Of a stretch of DNA of 64,000 nucleotides, positions 1 through 11,527 are shown piece after piece. Made by a program: the position numbers and the translations under genes. The notes below the pieces were generated by a model, which was not told the DNA's origin, ran no database searches, and worked only from the letters and a program-made list of their open reading frames with translations. The stretch spans positions 11,874,054 through 11,938,053 of the forward strand of contig OY744616.1 in assembly GCA_963556255.1 (NCBI GenBank), in the 5' to 3' direction. Source of the DNA: Allolobophora icterica (lineage: Eukaryota > Annelida > Clitellata > Crassiclitellata > Lumbricidae). The first letter of the stretch is position 1; each line of letters begins with the position of its first letter.

Positions 1-550
1 GGTCTGGGATGGCCTCCCTCTGGTGCTTTGCCTGCTCCTCTGGATCCATTCTAACAGATTCTCTTCTAATCTTAAAACTTTCATCATCATATTCGTTTTT
101 ATTATTGATCATATACTGGTTGACACCCCGCAACTGCTCTCTTCAGCTGTGCTGGGGCCGGGAGCACATCTGAGTAGTTATTCATTCATTCATTAAGACA
201 TTTATATAGCGCCTCTTCATAGGGCTACTCCGAGGCGCTCCTGACTCCAGCACGACTAAACAGTACAGTTTTTAATCTAATGTAGAATGTATCCTATGTA
301 ATGTTACCTTGAAGGGGTGCTATATAAATCTTCGTAATGAATGAACGAAAGAAAGACTACCGGTAGTCAGAATTCCTCCAAACCATACCAGTCCATTTGA
401 CCTTCTCTTTCATCCTCACGAGTCTTCTCCCTTCCTAGCAAGACATCTCCTCATTTCTCTCCATCCTAATGGTGTCTTCAAATCTAAATTGCTCCATACT
501 TTGTTGAATATTTTTCCAGAATTCACACTGTGGTATAATTGATTCTTAAG
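1..550. other. Upstream intron or flank of fibrillin, with SINE-like repeat
   Basis: No exon was recognised left of 551. About 185-345 looks like a short interspersed repeat: it begins after an ATTC run, contains the phrase for a 'tatatagcgcc' core and ends in 'gctatataaat' followed by a GAAT/GAAA-rich tail. Similar 'gcgctatataa' phrases recur at many places in the window (about 4310, 6305, 35810). The stretch is most simply an intron of the fibrillin gene. Confidence 0.45.
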
Positions 551-3267
551 GTGTTGGTGGAAGTGGTTGCCATTCGAGCCCGTGTTCGTTCGGATGCACT
601 CCAACGCAGGGAAGCAACTTCATGTGCAACTGTCCGGATGGATTCCAACAGATAGGACAGGGGTCAGTTAACGAACTTCGTCTGGAAGATACCATCAATT
701 AAATTCTAGTTTTGTTAATTGATGTATCTTAGATATATTTCGTAGTCCATGTATGTATAGAAAATCTGCTCGTATTGTAGTTTATTTCAGATATGTATGT
801 AGTCGTTGTATACAGTGTAATGCATATTTGTGTGTCAGATGCAGATAAAGGCTACTTACTTACTTAGTTTAATATTTACCGTACATCACCTTTAGTTTCC
901 TGTGTTTCAGAATTGTCTTAATTTGTTGGCAGAAATGTTTTTGATATGTGCTCTTTCTTAACTGTATTGCCTTTAGATAAAAGAAAATCTAGACTACTCT
1001 CACTTATACTGTTTAACTGTGTGTAGAGGTTAAATCAGCGGAGTTTGGTAAGATGAACATCTTTGCTTTATCTTCATGATGCGGTAAAATTTGGGTGAGT
1101 GCTCACCTTTTAATGTACATAAATAGTAGTGCTTAATAAATAGTAGTGCTTAATAAATAGTTGTCCTTAATAAATAGTAGTGCTTAATAAATATTAGTGC
1201 TTAATAAATAGTTGTCCTTAATAAATAGTTATGCTTAATAAATAGTAGTGCTTAATAAATAGTTGTCCTTAATAAATAGTTGTTCTTAATAAATAGTAGT
1301 GCTTAATAAATAGTTGTGCTTAATAAGTGCTTAATAATAATGACAATGACAGTCTGTTTTGTTTAGTCTGAAATGTACCGTAACTGAACATCTTGAACAT
1401 CTTGGTCGGTTTTTTCTGCAGGCACTGTCTCTCTACTCACAGTCCTCCTGGATCCAGTCTGGTGCCTGGAGTGGAAATACCACATGTTGCAGGTCCCATA
1501 GATGGTCAGGGTCTACCGCCTGGCGAGCATTGCTACTCCTGTAATCTGGACAAAGGTGGCGTGCCTCTGGTGAAGAGGGTCAACGGAGGACGAAGGCAGA
1601 AGCGCCAGACAAGGCCATTCATGAACCTCACTGATGTGGTCAGTAATTGTAATTGGAGATAGCACAGCTCAAACAGCAAAACAGACGTACGCTAGCCTGT
1701 ATGATGTTAAGAAGATGAAGAAGAAGAGCAGTCCCTTAAGCTAACCCTGAGGCAGGGTATGAAGTGTTAACGACTTCATTTTCTTAGCCTCGGCATATGA
1801 GGGCAGGTGGCCAGTCCTCTTCCTCGCCATCTCATCTTCCCACTGACAGCGTACGGTCAGTGTACTCATAGCGGAGTTGGCTAGGGGGTGCCGGTGGAAC
1901 AGAAATCTCAAACCAAATTTCTGCCCTGGTGGGGATTTGAACCTCTGACCTCTTGATTGACAGTTCAGCGCACTGACCACTACAGTATGATGTTAAATGA
2001 TGTTAGCAAAACAATGCACAGCAAATTAGAAGCGTCACCAGTGGCGAGCCCTCACACACACGTGGAACCAACCAATGGGCGAGTGATGTTGGCTCAGTTC
2101 TTCTTCAACTTCTCTGTTCTGGGGCAGGTTCAAACGTTCAGTGGCACTTCTAGCGAAGCTGGGCTTCTTCATTCAATTTACTGTATCCATCTACCATCAT
2201 CCAGTCCAGCAGTATCCATCTGAGTCTTCTCATTCTCTTTCCCTTCATTCTTCCCTCCATGCTAGTTCTGAGTAGGGAATCCCCTCTCAGTATGTGGCAA
2301 ATCCACTTCCTGTGTCTTTACTTATAGTAGCCACAGCAGGTCTTTCCTCTTCCATCTTATACAGAACCTCTTCATTTGTTTCTTGCCTAGTCCAACTAAC
2401 CTTTTCCATCCTGTGCCATGCCACATCTCAAAAGCCCCCAACCTTTTGATGCCCTTTCTTCTGGTTCCAGTACAAATATCAGTAGCCTAATTCATTGTAG
2501 AACATAGAACATACATTCTTAATGAGGAATTCTGATTTTTTTCACTTGAGAGTGCAATAACATGCTTAAAAATAGTAACACACACTGCGCGTAGGAGGCA
2601 CATTGTACTTAACTGTTTAATTGTTGCAATGGGTGAATTCATTAAGACTCTGATTAAGAGTGAGAATGTAGGCTGGTTTTTGAGCAGACTGAACGAGTCT
2701 GTTACTGACTAAGAAAGAAACTTTGACCATCACTGTAATTTACGGTAATCATGTTACTTCTAGCCTGCTGATCAAGTGCTGCTAGACGTAAGTGGTCCAC
2801 ATTCAGCTGGCCACGTAAATCCTTTCAGCAACAACCAAACCCTGCAGCAGAACTTTACCATTATCTATGCAAAGGATCTAGAAGATTACGAAGCTCCAAA
2901 CACTTCTGAGTCGGATTCATCGACCCAGACTCATCCCTCGTTACGTCATCCTTCCGAAAAGATCACAACGCTGTACGTACGCCGAAGCGAAATTAGACCG
3001 AAAGAGAGCATCATGGAGATATTTCCATCTCTTTCCATCCTGAAGCAGAACGAGGTCTGCGAGATATCCAGCGGAAATGAGAAACGTCTTCTCCGCATGA
3101 AGATGAAGAAGACCGGCCTCAACTCGCTGCAGTTCACCAAGAAACTCACACATGCTGCTGTGCTTCGCCTAGAACTAACCTGTAGGCCGATCTACGGCGT
3201 AGACAGTCACCCCGACACTACGAGCGCGCTTGGCATCAAAATGCTAGTGGAAATACACATTCTTTAG
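551..3267 (+). CDS. FBN: Fibrillin, last three exons (3' partial gene)
   Basis: Fibrillins are secreted microfibril proteins made of calcium-binding EGF modules with a furin-cleaved C-terminal propeptide. Three exons are visible: 551-662, 1422-1638 and 2764-3267 (TAA-class stop TAG at the end), with AG/GT borders and matching phases. The first encodes the end of an EGF-like module (pattern CSFGC, then CNCPDGFQQIGQG, completed by HC across the splice), close to the last EGF module of vertebrate fibrillins (IGQGHC). The second carries a Cys pair (CYSC) as in the unique domain after the EGF modules, then the basic site RRQKR. The third matches the tail known as asprosin in vertebrates: IFPSLSIL, ISSGNE, LQFTKK, IYG, and the ending KMLVEIHIL. 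Four N-glycosylation sequons lie after the basic site (NLT, NQT, NFT, NTS). The N-terminal bulk lies outside the window. A fibrillin-like relative such as LTBP is less likely because the asprosin-type tail is fibrillin-specific. Confidence 0.88.
1110..1345. repeat. 17-bp minisatellite in a fibrillin intron
   Basis: About a dozen imperfect copies of a 17-bp unit built on 'aataaatagtagtgctt', with variants such as 'ttgtcctt' in place of 'tagtgctt'. It lies about 80 bp before the second visible fibrillin exon. Confidence 0.9.
1711..1990 (-). repeat. tRNA-derived SINE, copy 1
   Basis: On the minus strand the sequence starts with an A-box-like 'tagtggtcagtgcgctg', followed by a B-box-like 'ggttcaaatcccc', a shared body (gccgaggctaagaaaatgaag) and the tail 'aagggactgctcttcttc'. 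Five other copies occur in the window (7600, 25930, 28610, 33548, 47428), which together define the family. Confidence 0.8.
2190..2470 (-). pseudogene. LINE reverse-transcriptase tail fragment, antisense
   Basis: Read on the minus strand, pieces in two frames match the end of LINE ORF2 proteins: RLGAFEMW, then TNEEVLYKMEEERPAVATI, then a basic segment resembling the usual GKRxRGRQR tail. The frame changes and stops show a dead fragment in the fibrillin intron. Confidence 0.6.
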
Positions 3268-3760
3268 AGGATGGATCGCGCTCGAGTCTGGTTCGACGGG
3301 CATTTTCTGTCAGAAAACGCTTACTAATCTAACCAGTTACTAATGCATTTATGACAATTTTATGACAAAATTAGGAGTTTTGGATATAGTGTTGATTTAT
3401 CGAGGCTGCTTTGTGGTGTAACTCTTGCAGATCTTAGAAAATCTAGTTTCTTTTAACGGCCTTTTAGTTGGTATACATGTTACGTTTTGAGGCATATGTT
3501 ATCTTCCCTTCTTAGCAGTCTTTCATCGGTTTCTAGATTCTTAATGTTTTATGTGGCCTCCATTTTGCCAGTAGTGGGATTATCACTAAATCCATATAGC
3601 TTAAGTTGTTTAGTTCAAGCATGGCTTAATTTTTTTAAATAATGATTGTAATTCAGAGTAGGCCCCTAAGTGTCTATGATTGACTGTACATTAAAAATGT
3701 ACCACACAAATTCTTGTCACTGATGTTGCAATCTTAAATTTAATACTGAACAGTCACAGG

Positions 3761-3898
3761 CATAGGCATAGACTCGGGGGGGGGGCAGCCGGGGCACGTG
3801 CCCCCCAATAATTGAGATGGACTGTACACCCAATACTGCAAGTGTATAATGAATAACCAAATCCCCCCCCCAATATTTTGGACAACTTTATGCCAGTG
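3761..3898. mobile_element. hAT-type MITE, 138 bp
   Basis: The ends are imperfect inverted repeats (CATAGGCATA... and ...TATGCCAGTG). The flanks carry an exact 8-bp target duplication GTCACAGG at 3753-3760 and 3899-3906, the hallmark length for hAT elements. The inside is C/G-run rich (GGGGGGGGG, GGGGCACGTGCCCC). Confidence 0.8.
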
Positions 3899-3906
3899 GT
3901 CACAGG

Positions 3907-5096
3907 TCAGCTTGGGTCTTCATCGAGCCAAACTTGCCAGCTTGTGTCCGGTAATAAGTCAATAACTTGAGCACTTTACAATAAGATACACTGATATAAG
4001 CTGGTATAACTAGTGACTCTGTATGAAACTATTTGCCAACAAGAACGTACGTAGTTCAACTACAGTTTAACCAAAGATAAAAGTCCACCAGATGCATCCT
4101 AATGTCCAACGGACATACCTTGCAAAATGCCAATCACGCCAGTGGTGGAGGTCTGCAATCAACAGAGTTGGGGCCCAATATATCGGCGCGGTCGTAGGCC
4201 ATCGTTTACAGAGCTTGCCCTCTCTCCTCTCCAGTTCCCTAGACGCCTGAAAACCATTTTTTCCAATGCTGGCACTGATGCGGCGTGAGAGCGCCGCCGA
4301 GACGAGTGGCGCTATATAAGTGTTCGGTTACAATTATTTGAACAGGCACCTAATCAGTTCGTTGTAAAATGAGCAGGGTCGAAGACATTCAGTCGCTATA
4401 GAAAAAGTGTACATTTATATGTATGAGTAAACATCTTGGCTGGCTTCGCAAGAAGCATAGCGCGTTTATTGTAATAAGGCGGGCACCTAACGTCCTCACC
4501 GACAGGGATTCTAGTGTTAGCTATTCTATGGCAATGCTGTTTAAAAGAGACCCGGCTGCCGTCATCCATGCATGGAGAAATTTGGTTTGATAGCGGAGGG
4601 AACGCGGCGTTCGACCGACTAGTAGGAGGCTTAAGATGGGCAGTGCTGGGCTCCGATTGCTGGATAAATGGCAGCTTTACCGGCTGCTGATTCTGGTGGC
4701 ATCAGTTCAGGGCGTCAGACCCTCAGCGGAAGGCAACGCAATACGCGAAACGGGTTTGTTGACTTTTGATTGCTGTCGATAAGGTTTTATAGTAGAAGGA
4801 GCCGAGATTGCTGCTTGGCCTAATCAAAGACTGAATGAAATTTAAATACTACAGTTATATTTTAGAATGGTTTATTTAAAATTGGATTCGTTTCGAGCCG
4901 GCATAGTTCGATCTTCTGTCACATGTCAAATCAATCAATCTTTTTTATTTTAAAGTTATGTTATGTATCGTTCGGTGTGGGTTTCAGTTTCGTTTAAAAA
5001 TCAAAATCCAAGAACTTAAACGTATCCAGCCTCTGCAGATTTGTATTGTAAGGTAAACTGCATTTCTTTAGCGACAGAAAAAAGCTAATGTACCAT
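3907..5096. other. Gene-free stretch
   Basis: No exon was recognised. About 4150-4330 resembles a LINE or SINE 3' end with the phrase 'agtggcgctatataag'; a related piece occurs at about 20040-20120. Otherwise nothing distinct is seen. Confidence 0.5.
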
Positions 5097-5104
5097 GGTC
5101 TTTG

Positions 5105-5982
5105 CAGTCTTGTTGTCCTCGAGACCAAGGTCTTGGTCTCGAGTGCACTCGAGTTCGTTTTTAAAAGTCTTGGTCTTGGTCTTGAGACCAAAGGTCTTGG
5201 TCTTGGTCTTGAGGTTCAAGGTCTTGGTCTTGGTCTTGGTCTTGAGGTTCAAAGTCTTGGTCTTGGTTTTCCAAGACCAAGACCAAGACCGGCTGTCAAT
5301 ATGAACAGTCGTTAATTTTAACAAACGGCAAGAATTTTAAAAATTTATCCATTAATTACTCATACAGTTATTGCTTTAGTAGGCCCTATTTACACGGTGT
5401 GAATGAGGCTTCACTGTTGTTTTGGACAATTATTTTGAATTCCGGTTATTTACCATGAAATGATTTCAAAACAGACTCATGATTAATTTGTACATTTACA
5501 TCCGGTTCTTGAAAAGCTGCTTTGTGTGCTAGCGATTTCAGCACATGTAGACCGTGTTTTTTCACATGGCAGAATTTTTATGAGGCCCCACAGGTCACGT
5601 CTTGGTCAGAAAATTCTGAGCAAATTGGTTTTTATAAAATTCAACAGGCATTTGGAATAACATTTCGCATGAAGGACTTTTGTAAATACGAATTCGGAAT
5701 TCTCTGCAGTCTCCATTTAGAGTTGTTTTGCTTGAATAAAACCTTGCATGTAGCATGTTTTAATTAAAATAACGAGTAGTCCGGCTGGACAATTTTTAGT
5801 AAGGAATAAAAGTCTGGATACGACTGTGATTTTTTTGGGTCTTGGTCTCGGTCTTGGTCTTGAGGTTCAAGGTCTTGGTCTTGGTCTTGAGGTTCAAGGT
5901 CTTGGTCTTGGTCTTGGTCTTGAGGTTCAAGGTCTTGGTCTTGGTCTTGGTCTTGAGGTTTAAGGTCTTGACAACAAGACTG
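5105..5982. mobile_element. hAT-type non-autonomous element with internal minisatellites
   Basis: Ends CAGTCTTGTTGTC and GACAACAAGACTG are exact inverted repeats. They are flanked by the exact 8-bp duplication GGTCTTTG (5097-5104 and 5983-5990). The two ends are filled with a GGTCTT hexamer array broken by GAGGTTCAA (5120-5290 and 5838-5970). The repeats read through as open frames rich in VLVL or KTKT on both strands, which are not genes. Confidence 0.9.
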
Positions 5983-5990
5983 GGTCTTTG

Positions 5991-7599
5991 TAGCAGACTT
6001 GATGCTAATATAATGTTTCTTGAGTTAACACTTTAGCAATGTATGCTTTAGCAGCTGTGGTAACTGGCTTTTTGCCAGTGGAGATGGACTATCTTGGGTG
6101 TTTACAAGACTGTTAATGTAAGCTGGTTGGTGGTTGCTTTGCCCATGTGGTAAGGCATTGGCCTATCTGCACAGCTTCCAAGATTGAAATCCCATAGTGT
6201 GTTGGAAAGTAAATCTTCCTGTCATTGACCTGCTAAGAATTGAAACATTGAGGACTGGTGCTGTCAATTGATTATTTCTTAACCTTAAATTAAGGCTTGC
6301 AGGCGCTATATAAATTTCAAGGTTCTATGGCATTCCATTACATATAATTATGAGGTAATGTAATTGCTGAGAGGCCTGCCGACTGGTAGGCCAAGATATT
6401 ATCATCGACAAACATAGTATCTCGTAGTGGGTTACAATATTGTGGCCAGGAGGCACATCAGACATACTGTGTGGTTTAAAGCAGACAAGCCACAGCCAAG
6501 TCAGAGCGAATCAGCCACAGATTCATTTGTTGTTTGGCTAGTGGGATCAGACATTTGTCTTTTATGCTACATGCAAGGTTGTTTTATGGGCACCCAAAGA
6601 AATTTGTGCAGGAGGGGTTAACTACGAAAACTTGGACACTTCATCACGACCTGTTGATAAAAATGGGAGTTGTCAATCCAGAAGTGCCAGTGGCAGTCAT
6701 TTTTGGTTGTGGCACCTTCTGCCTGGAATGGTTTTCTCAGTGTTTAGTTATGGGGGAGGGTCAAACCCTAGCTCTTCTAATCCCCTCACTCTCTGAGCTA
6801 GGTAACTGAAAAAATGTGGGGGTCAGGTCTCGACCCCTCAGCTCAGTTGTTTCATGTGCAACATATTGGCAACATTATATTTTGACCTGTGTTCGTGTAC
6901 TTTAGTAATCTTTAACATTTTCATCCCCCCCCCCGAGCGATTTTGACGACTATATCACAGGTTTTTCTCATGTATAGTCAGGTGTATCATTTGGCACACC
7001 ACACTATCCATCTATAATGGTTCTCTTGAAATTATCCATCTGGTAGGGTTTCCTACATAACTAGATCTGGATTGGTTTTCCTCGAACCATGCATCTCCAA
7101 CAACTTTCATCATAATCACTCAACTGGAATGAGTTTCCTTCCATAAGCCATGGTGCCTGTTTTTTAACATGTGCCAACATTGTTCTTTAACTGGAAAATG
7201 TTGTTCTTAGTGAAGTATTTTTAAATTCCACAGCTTGGTCAACAGCTTCTATGGGTAACATCAGGATTTTTGAAGGGTTCGGTAGATTATAACCGACCAT
7301 TTCCAGGGTGGGTCTCACACACACCCTGGAAACAAGCCCAAGATCGGAACAGTTGGCACAATAAATAAATTAATAACTTAATAAATAAGACATCCATCTT
7401 ATTTACCCTCAAGTTGTACACACTGAAATGTATTAATGGTTTAATGTTGAGTGCAACGTACCGTAATGTTTTGTAGCAGGCAGTAATGCTGCCAGACAGC
7501 TCATTGGCCCTTTTTGTCTGGCAGAATAAATAGCATGAGGATCACCTAGTTGTCAACCACAGCTCGCTGTGGTTGACAATTTACTATGCAATCTATCTA
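5991..7599. other. Gene-free stretch with weak open frames
   Basis: Open frames at 6427-6621 and 6534-6809 show no recognisable domain. A repeat end 'gcgctatataaatttcaag' lies at about 6305. Nothing else is seen. Confidence 0.4.
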
Positions 7600-7835
7600 T
7601 ACAATCAAGAGGTCGGGGTTCGAATCCCCGCCAGAGCAGAAATTTTGTTTGAGATTTATGCTCCACCTGCACCCCCTAAACAACTCAGTCATAATGAATA
7701 CACTGACCATACAATGTCAGTGGGAAGATGAGACGGCGAGGGAGAGGACTGACCACCCACCCTCGTAAGCCGATAACACCACCTACTCATGGCTGCCTCA
7801 TGTATAGGTTAAGGGACTGCTCTTCTTGTATCTGT
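7600..7835 (+). repeat. tRNA-derived SINE, copy 2
   Basis: It keeps the B box 'ggttcgaatcccc' and the body and tail of the family (aagggactgctcttcttg), but the A-box end is missing or strongly altered. Confidence 0.75.
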
Positions 7836-8326
7836 ACAAACACTGTCAACTACTTATCTATGTCAACTATACAGGTTAACCCTAAAAATTGAATTAGTTA
7901 CAACAAAGTTTGCATGCGTGAGTTCTGGCCGTTAATGTCTGTCGTTTATCGGAGATCAGTTTTATTAGCGTAGATTAATCTGTCATTGTACAATGTGTCG
8001 GACGGGCCGAACACATCATCAGCAGAATGAAGGAAAGTGACACACAAGACATGTACCAATAGTCATAAAGGATGCACTGTGTGAAGCGCACCCCCACTTC
8101 CGAGGCCGAACGTGGTTTGATGATGACATTTACCCCGTTGTGGTTTAACCATGAGCTCATTGTCATCACACTGTCCTCTTGAAATCAAACACATGCAATG
8201 TCTACTAGAAGCACACACACACGCTGATGCAGCTAGACATGCTCAGTCCTCCATTCCAACAAGTGTGGCTTGTAGCTAGACCATCGAGGTGGCTTTTCAA
8301 CTTAGTAATTGGCCACAATTGGTACG

Positions 8327-8371
<45 letters not shown>

Positions 8372-8405
8372 CCACCACCACCACTACCACCACCATCATC
8401 ATCAG
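8327..8405. repeat. ATC/ACC trinucleotide microsatellite
   Basis: Perfect then interrupted ATC repeats followed by ACC repeats. They give artificial poly-His, poly-Ile and poly-Met open frames. Confidence 0.95.
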
Positions 8406-8644
8406 CGGTGTGAACCTATGAAGCAATGCCTTTTCCACAACTTTTCCACAGAGACAGAAAGTGCCATTGGGCTTTCTGGCAGCATTAATGCATGCTACAA
8501 TACATTATGGTACACTGCACTAATGTCATACATTTCAGTGTGTACAACTAGAGGGTAAATAAGATGGATGTAATTTATTTATTTATTTGTTTATTTATTA
8601 TACAATAAGGTAAATACGCTGAAGTGGATGTCTCAATTTATTTG

Positions 8645-8830
8645 TGTACTTATTATGCATTTATTAAGCGCCACTATCTACTGACAAAGCATCAATCGAT
8701 GGCGCTGAGCAATTGTGAGTGAAGGACTTGCTCAATGTACCACACAGTCACCGTCTGGAGGGGGAGGATTGAACCCGTACTCTCGGGCGTATCAGATAGC
8801 ATCTGCTGTGGGAGTGAAGACTTTTGAATA
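8645..8830. repeat. Interspersed repeat family E, copy 1
   Basis: The core 'attatgcatttattaagcgccactatct' is shared, with small changes, with 49155-49335, and both continue with a 'gctgagcaa...gagygaagga' body and a tRNA-like 'gaacccgtactc' phrase. It is probably a second SINE family. Confidence 0.6.
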
Positions 8831-9556
8831 GATATTATTGTTACTTTACAGTCTGTAGGACGTGAGACTAAAGATAGACTGCAGTACAGACAGGTGGACT
8901 ATCTGTCAATGAACCATCTGCTGTGGGAGTGAGAACTCTTGAATGATGATTGTCAGGCAGATTGACAGCAGCTGAAAGAACGTCTTGTGGGAAACGAGTT
9001 CAAAGAGCGCCACTGAGAAAGACTTCGGTTATTATTGGACTCTGCTAAATATAGGCTAATTGGTTCTTTGGCACGGTTTTCTGGCAGCCTCGACTCATCA
9101 TCATCCAGTGGTCATCCTAAAGCCGTTATGCTTGACTGATTCTTAATTAAAGAAAGCGTTAAATGGAGATTCGCTGACCCTTAAGGTTTCCTTATGTGCA
9201 GCAGCCGTCAGTCGTGCTGCCTGTACGCATGAATGACCCTGGTCCAACTCGGCTTTATGCTGCGGATTTTAAGAACCAGAGACTAGTTTTCTTCGGTGGT
9301 GTTCTTCCCTTTCAGTCGCCGCTCGGTCCGCTTTAGTGCCGTGAAGCTTAAGGTGCCACCCGGGCTTCTTCGGGGCTTTGGTTGCCGTCGGGGCCTTTGG
9401 TTGCCGTCGGGGCCTGGCTTTATGCTGCTTAAGCCGTCCAATGTATGGCCAAATTGAACGATGAATGTCACTGTGCTTCGGCTGGCATTTGTATGGCATG
9501 GACTAGTCAGTCTGACATCAGTCAGTATGACTATACTTCACAAGTGTCGCCTAGGG
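8831..9556. other. Gene-free stretch
   Basis: A short GC-rich patch at 9290-9425 contains a repeated 'ggttgccgtcggggcc'. Open frames there are basic and Pro-rich and look accidental. Confidence 0.4.
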
Positions 9557-9564
9557 GCAGGTCC

Positions 9565-11519
9565 CAGTGGCGTAGCCAGGTTTCAACACCAGGGGGAGCG
9601 AGCACATGAAAAAGGCCCCAACTACCAAAATAAATAATTATCGGCACTCACGTTGCAAAAATGATTTTAAATCTAATTAACACAACTAAATTTGAAAGCC
9701 ACATTTGTTAATATCTATTAGTTGTGCTATTTTATTCTTTCATTCATTCGATTGAGGCACGCCAAACGACTAGAAACTAGGCCATTATAAAGTGAGGAAC
9801 AGTACTCAAGTCAAGATTTGTGACACAATCTAGTGACACTAGGCCCTATTTCCACCATGAATCAGCTATTCGATTATCCACTCGTGGAATCTCTATCTTG
9901 TCTAAATGTATCAAACAGAAATACACCAACCTTTCTGTTGGGACCAAATTATTAATTTACTGATTAAGTTTCGAGTCAACATACCGTGTTTATCATCTAT
10001 GGTGTTGCTTATAGTCAGTAGTATTATCACATTTTGAACCAGCTCGGTTGCTTCATTCTCAATCCGTTCAAATTCAAATTTGAATTTATTTCGCATATTT
10101 TAATATCGTTTTCATAAAGTTGAATCAAATGAGAAGGTGTTACCAAATCAATACTATTTCTATGTAAATATGCTGATGACGCACAAGCTTTTGTTCTTGG
10201 TCCACCAGCTGACCAACTTTCCATTGTTTCCTCCGTTGATGCACTTACTCAAGACTTGCACATTTGGATGTCATCAAGTCGACTTTGTTTAAATTCCACC
10301 AAGACTCAATTGATTTGGTTTGGCACTAAGCAACAACTAAATAAGCTTGACTATTCACTGCTGGCACTCAAGTTTCCTTCTTATACCTACTCCTCCAGTG
10401 TACGCGATCTGGGTGTCACTCTTGACTCCTCCCTCACCTTTACTGAACATATTTCGACTTTGACTCGCTCTTGCTTCTTCCAACTGAGACGACTGAGAGC
10501 TACCAGGCGATCCACTATACCTACTGTCTTTACCTCCATTGTACGTGCATTCATTTGCTCTCGGGTTGACTACTGTAACTCTCTCCTCCTCGGTCTCCCC
10601 ATGCTACGGCTCTCCTCCCTCCAGTCAGTCTTAAATGCTGCTGCTAGGCTCATAGCACGTCTTCCTCGCTTTGCTCATATCTTCACATATATGATTGAAG
10701 TCTTACACTGGCTCCCTATTACTTCACGTATCCAGTATAAGATCGTCCTTCTGGTTTCCAAATCCCACCTACGGCTTGCCCCTAAATATCTCTCTGACCT
10801 TATGCGGCAACCTCTCTCTGCAACTTCTGCTCGTCCTTTGCGCTCTACTGGCCGTCTTGAGCTCTTTGTCCCTCGTACTAGGACCACTCTGGCCCAACGT
10901 CGAGCTTTTGCTGAAACAGGTCCCTCTGCCTGGAATGGTCTTCCATCTCGACTTCGAACTAAACTCATGATGGGAATCTCCCCTGCATCTACTCGCTTGC
11001 TCAAGACGTTTCTGTTTCCACGGGGCTCATGCACTGAGGGCGCCTATGAATAGTTTATACTGCGAGAGGCGCCTTATAAATTACTAGATACGATACGATA
11101 CGATGTGCATAAACTGAAAGCCTTCTCTAGCACTCAGAATATTAGAAGAACTAAGAATTCGAAGGTATACCAAGGATTACAAGCATACACTTTGCCTCAG
11201 TCAGCTGTTTCGTAGTTTAGATTTTAATCTCACCATCCACGACTATATATGCAGGGCAACTATTAGTTCTGGCAAATTCTGCAAGAGTACATGTACTGCT
11301 GATTTTCTGAATGCCCATCTGGTATCGCAAAAGTCTTTCTAGAGTTCCAGAAAACAAACTATGTCGTTCGAACGATTGGAATTTAAAAAATTTAAACGAT
11401 TGGAAAAAATACATTTTTAACGATTGGAATAAACAAATTGTGAAAAAGGCCCCACATCTTGGAAAATGGTCTCCGGGGGAGCGGCCGCTCCCCCTGCTCC
11501 CCCCCTAGCTACGCCTCTG
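9565..11519. mobile_element. hAT-type element carrying an inserted LINE
   Basis: Left end CAGTGGCGTAGCCAGG and right end CTAGCTACGCCTCTG are imperfect inverted repeats. They are flanked by the exact 8-bp duplication GCAGGTCC (9557-9564 and 11520-11527). The shared inner phrase 'gaaaaaggcccca' near each end supports one element. About half of it is a LINE fragment at 10133-11104, so the original element was near 1 kb. No hAT transposase was seen. Confidence 0.88.
10133..11104 (+). pseudogene. 5'-truncated CR1-like LINE reverse transcriptase
   Basis: The open frame runs from about 10133 to the TAG at 11051. It starts just before the RT catalytic motif YADD (10169) and carries the usual downstream landmarks: LGVTLDSSLTF, RVDYCNSLL, LNAAARLI, LHWLPI, GPSAWNGLP. 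The 5' half of ORF2 and any ORF1 are missing, typical of truncated insertion. The 3' end is a short 'gatac' tandem tail (11088-11104). The reading frame is intact over about 300 codons, so the insertion is fairly young. Confidence 0.9.
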
Positions 11520-11527
11520 GCAGGTCC

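Noticed and set aside
1741..1980. Small proteins at SINE copies, including 26032-26226
   Set aside because: The similar predicted peptides arise because they are copies of the same SINE; there is no evidence of coding.
5085..6036. VLVL- and KTKT-repeat proteins on both strands
   Set aside because: The frames come from a GGTCTT array inside a hAT-type element and have no domain.
7600..7640. Functional tRNA gene
   Set aside because: B-box-like sequence is present but no cloverleaf can be formed; it is the head of a SINE copy.
8205..8558. Open frames with poly-His, poly-Ile or poly-Met
   Set aside because: They are translations of an ATC/ACC microsatellite.
10675..11034. Minus-strand basic protein
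   Set aside because: It is a shadow frame of the LINE reverse transcriptase on the other strand.
10256..11053. Host gene encoding a 266-residue protein
   Set aside because: It is the C-terminal part of a LINE reverse transcriptase starting at YADD.
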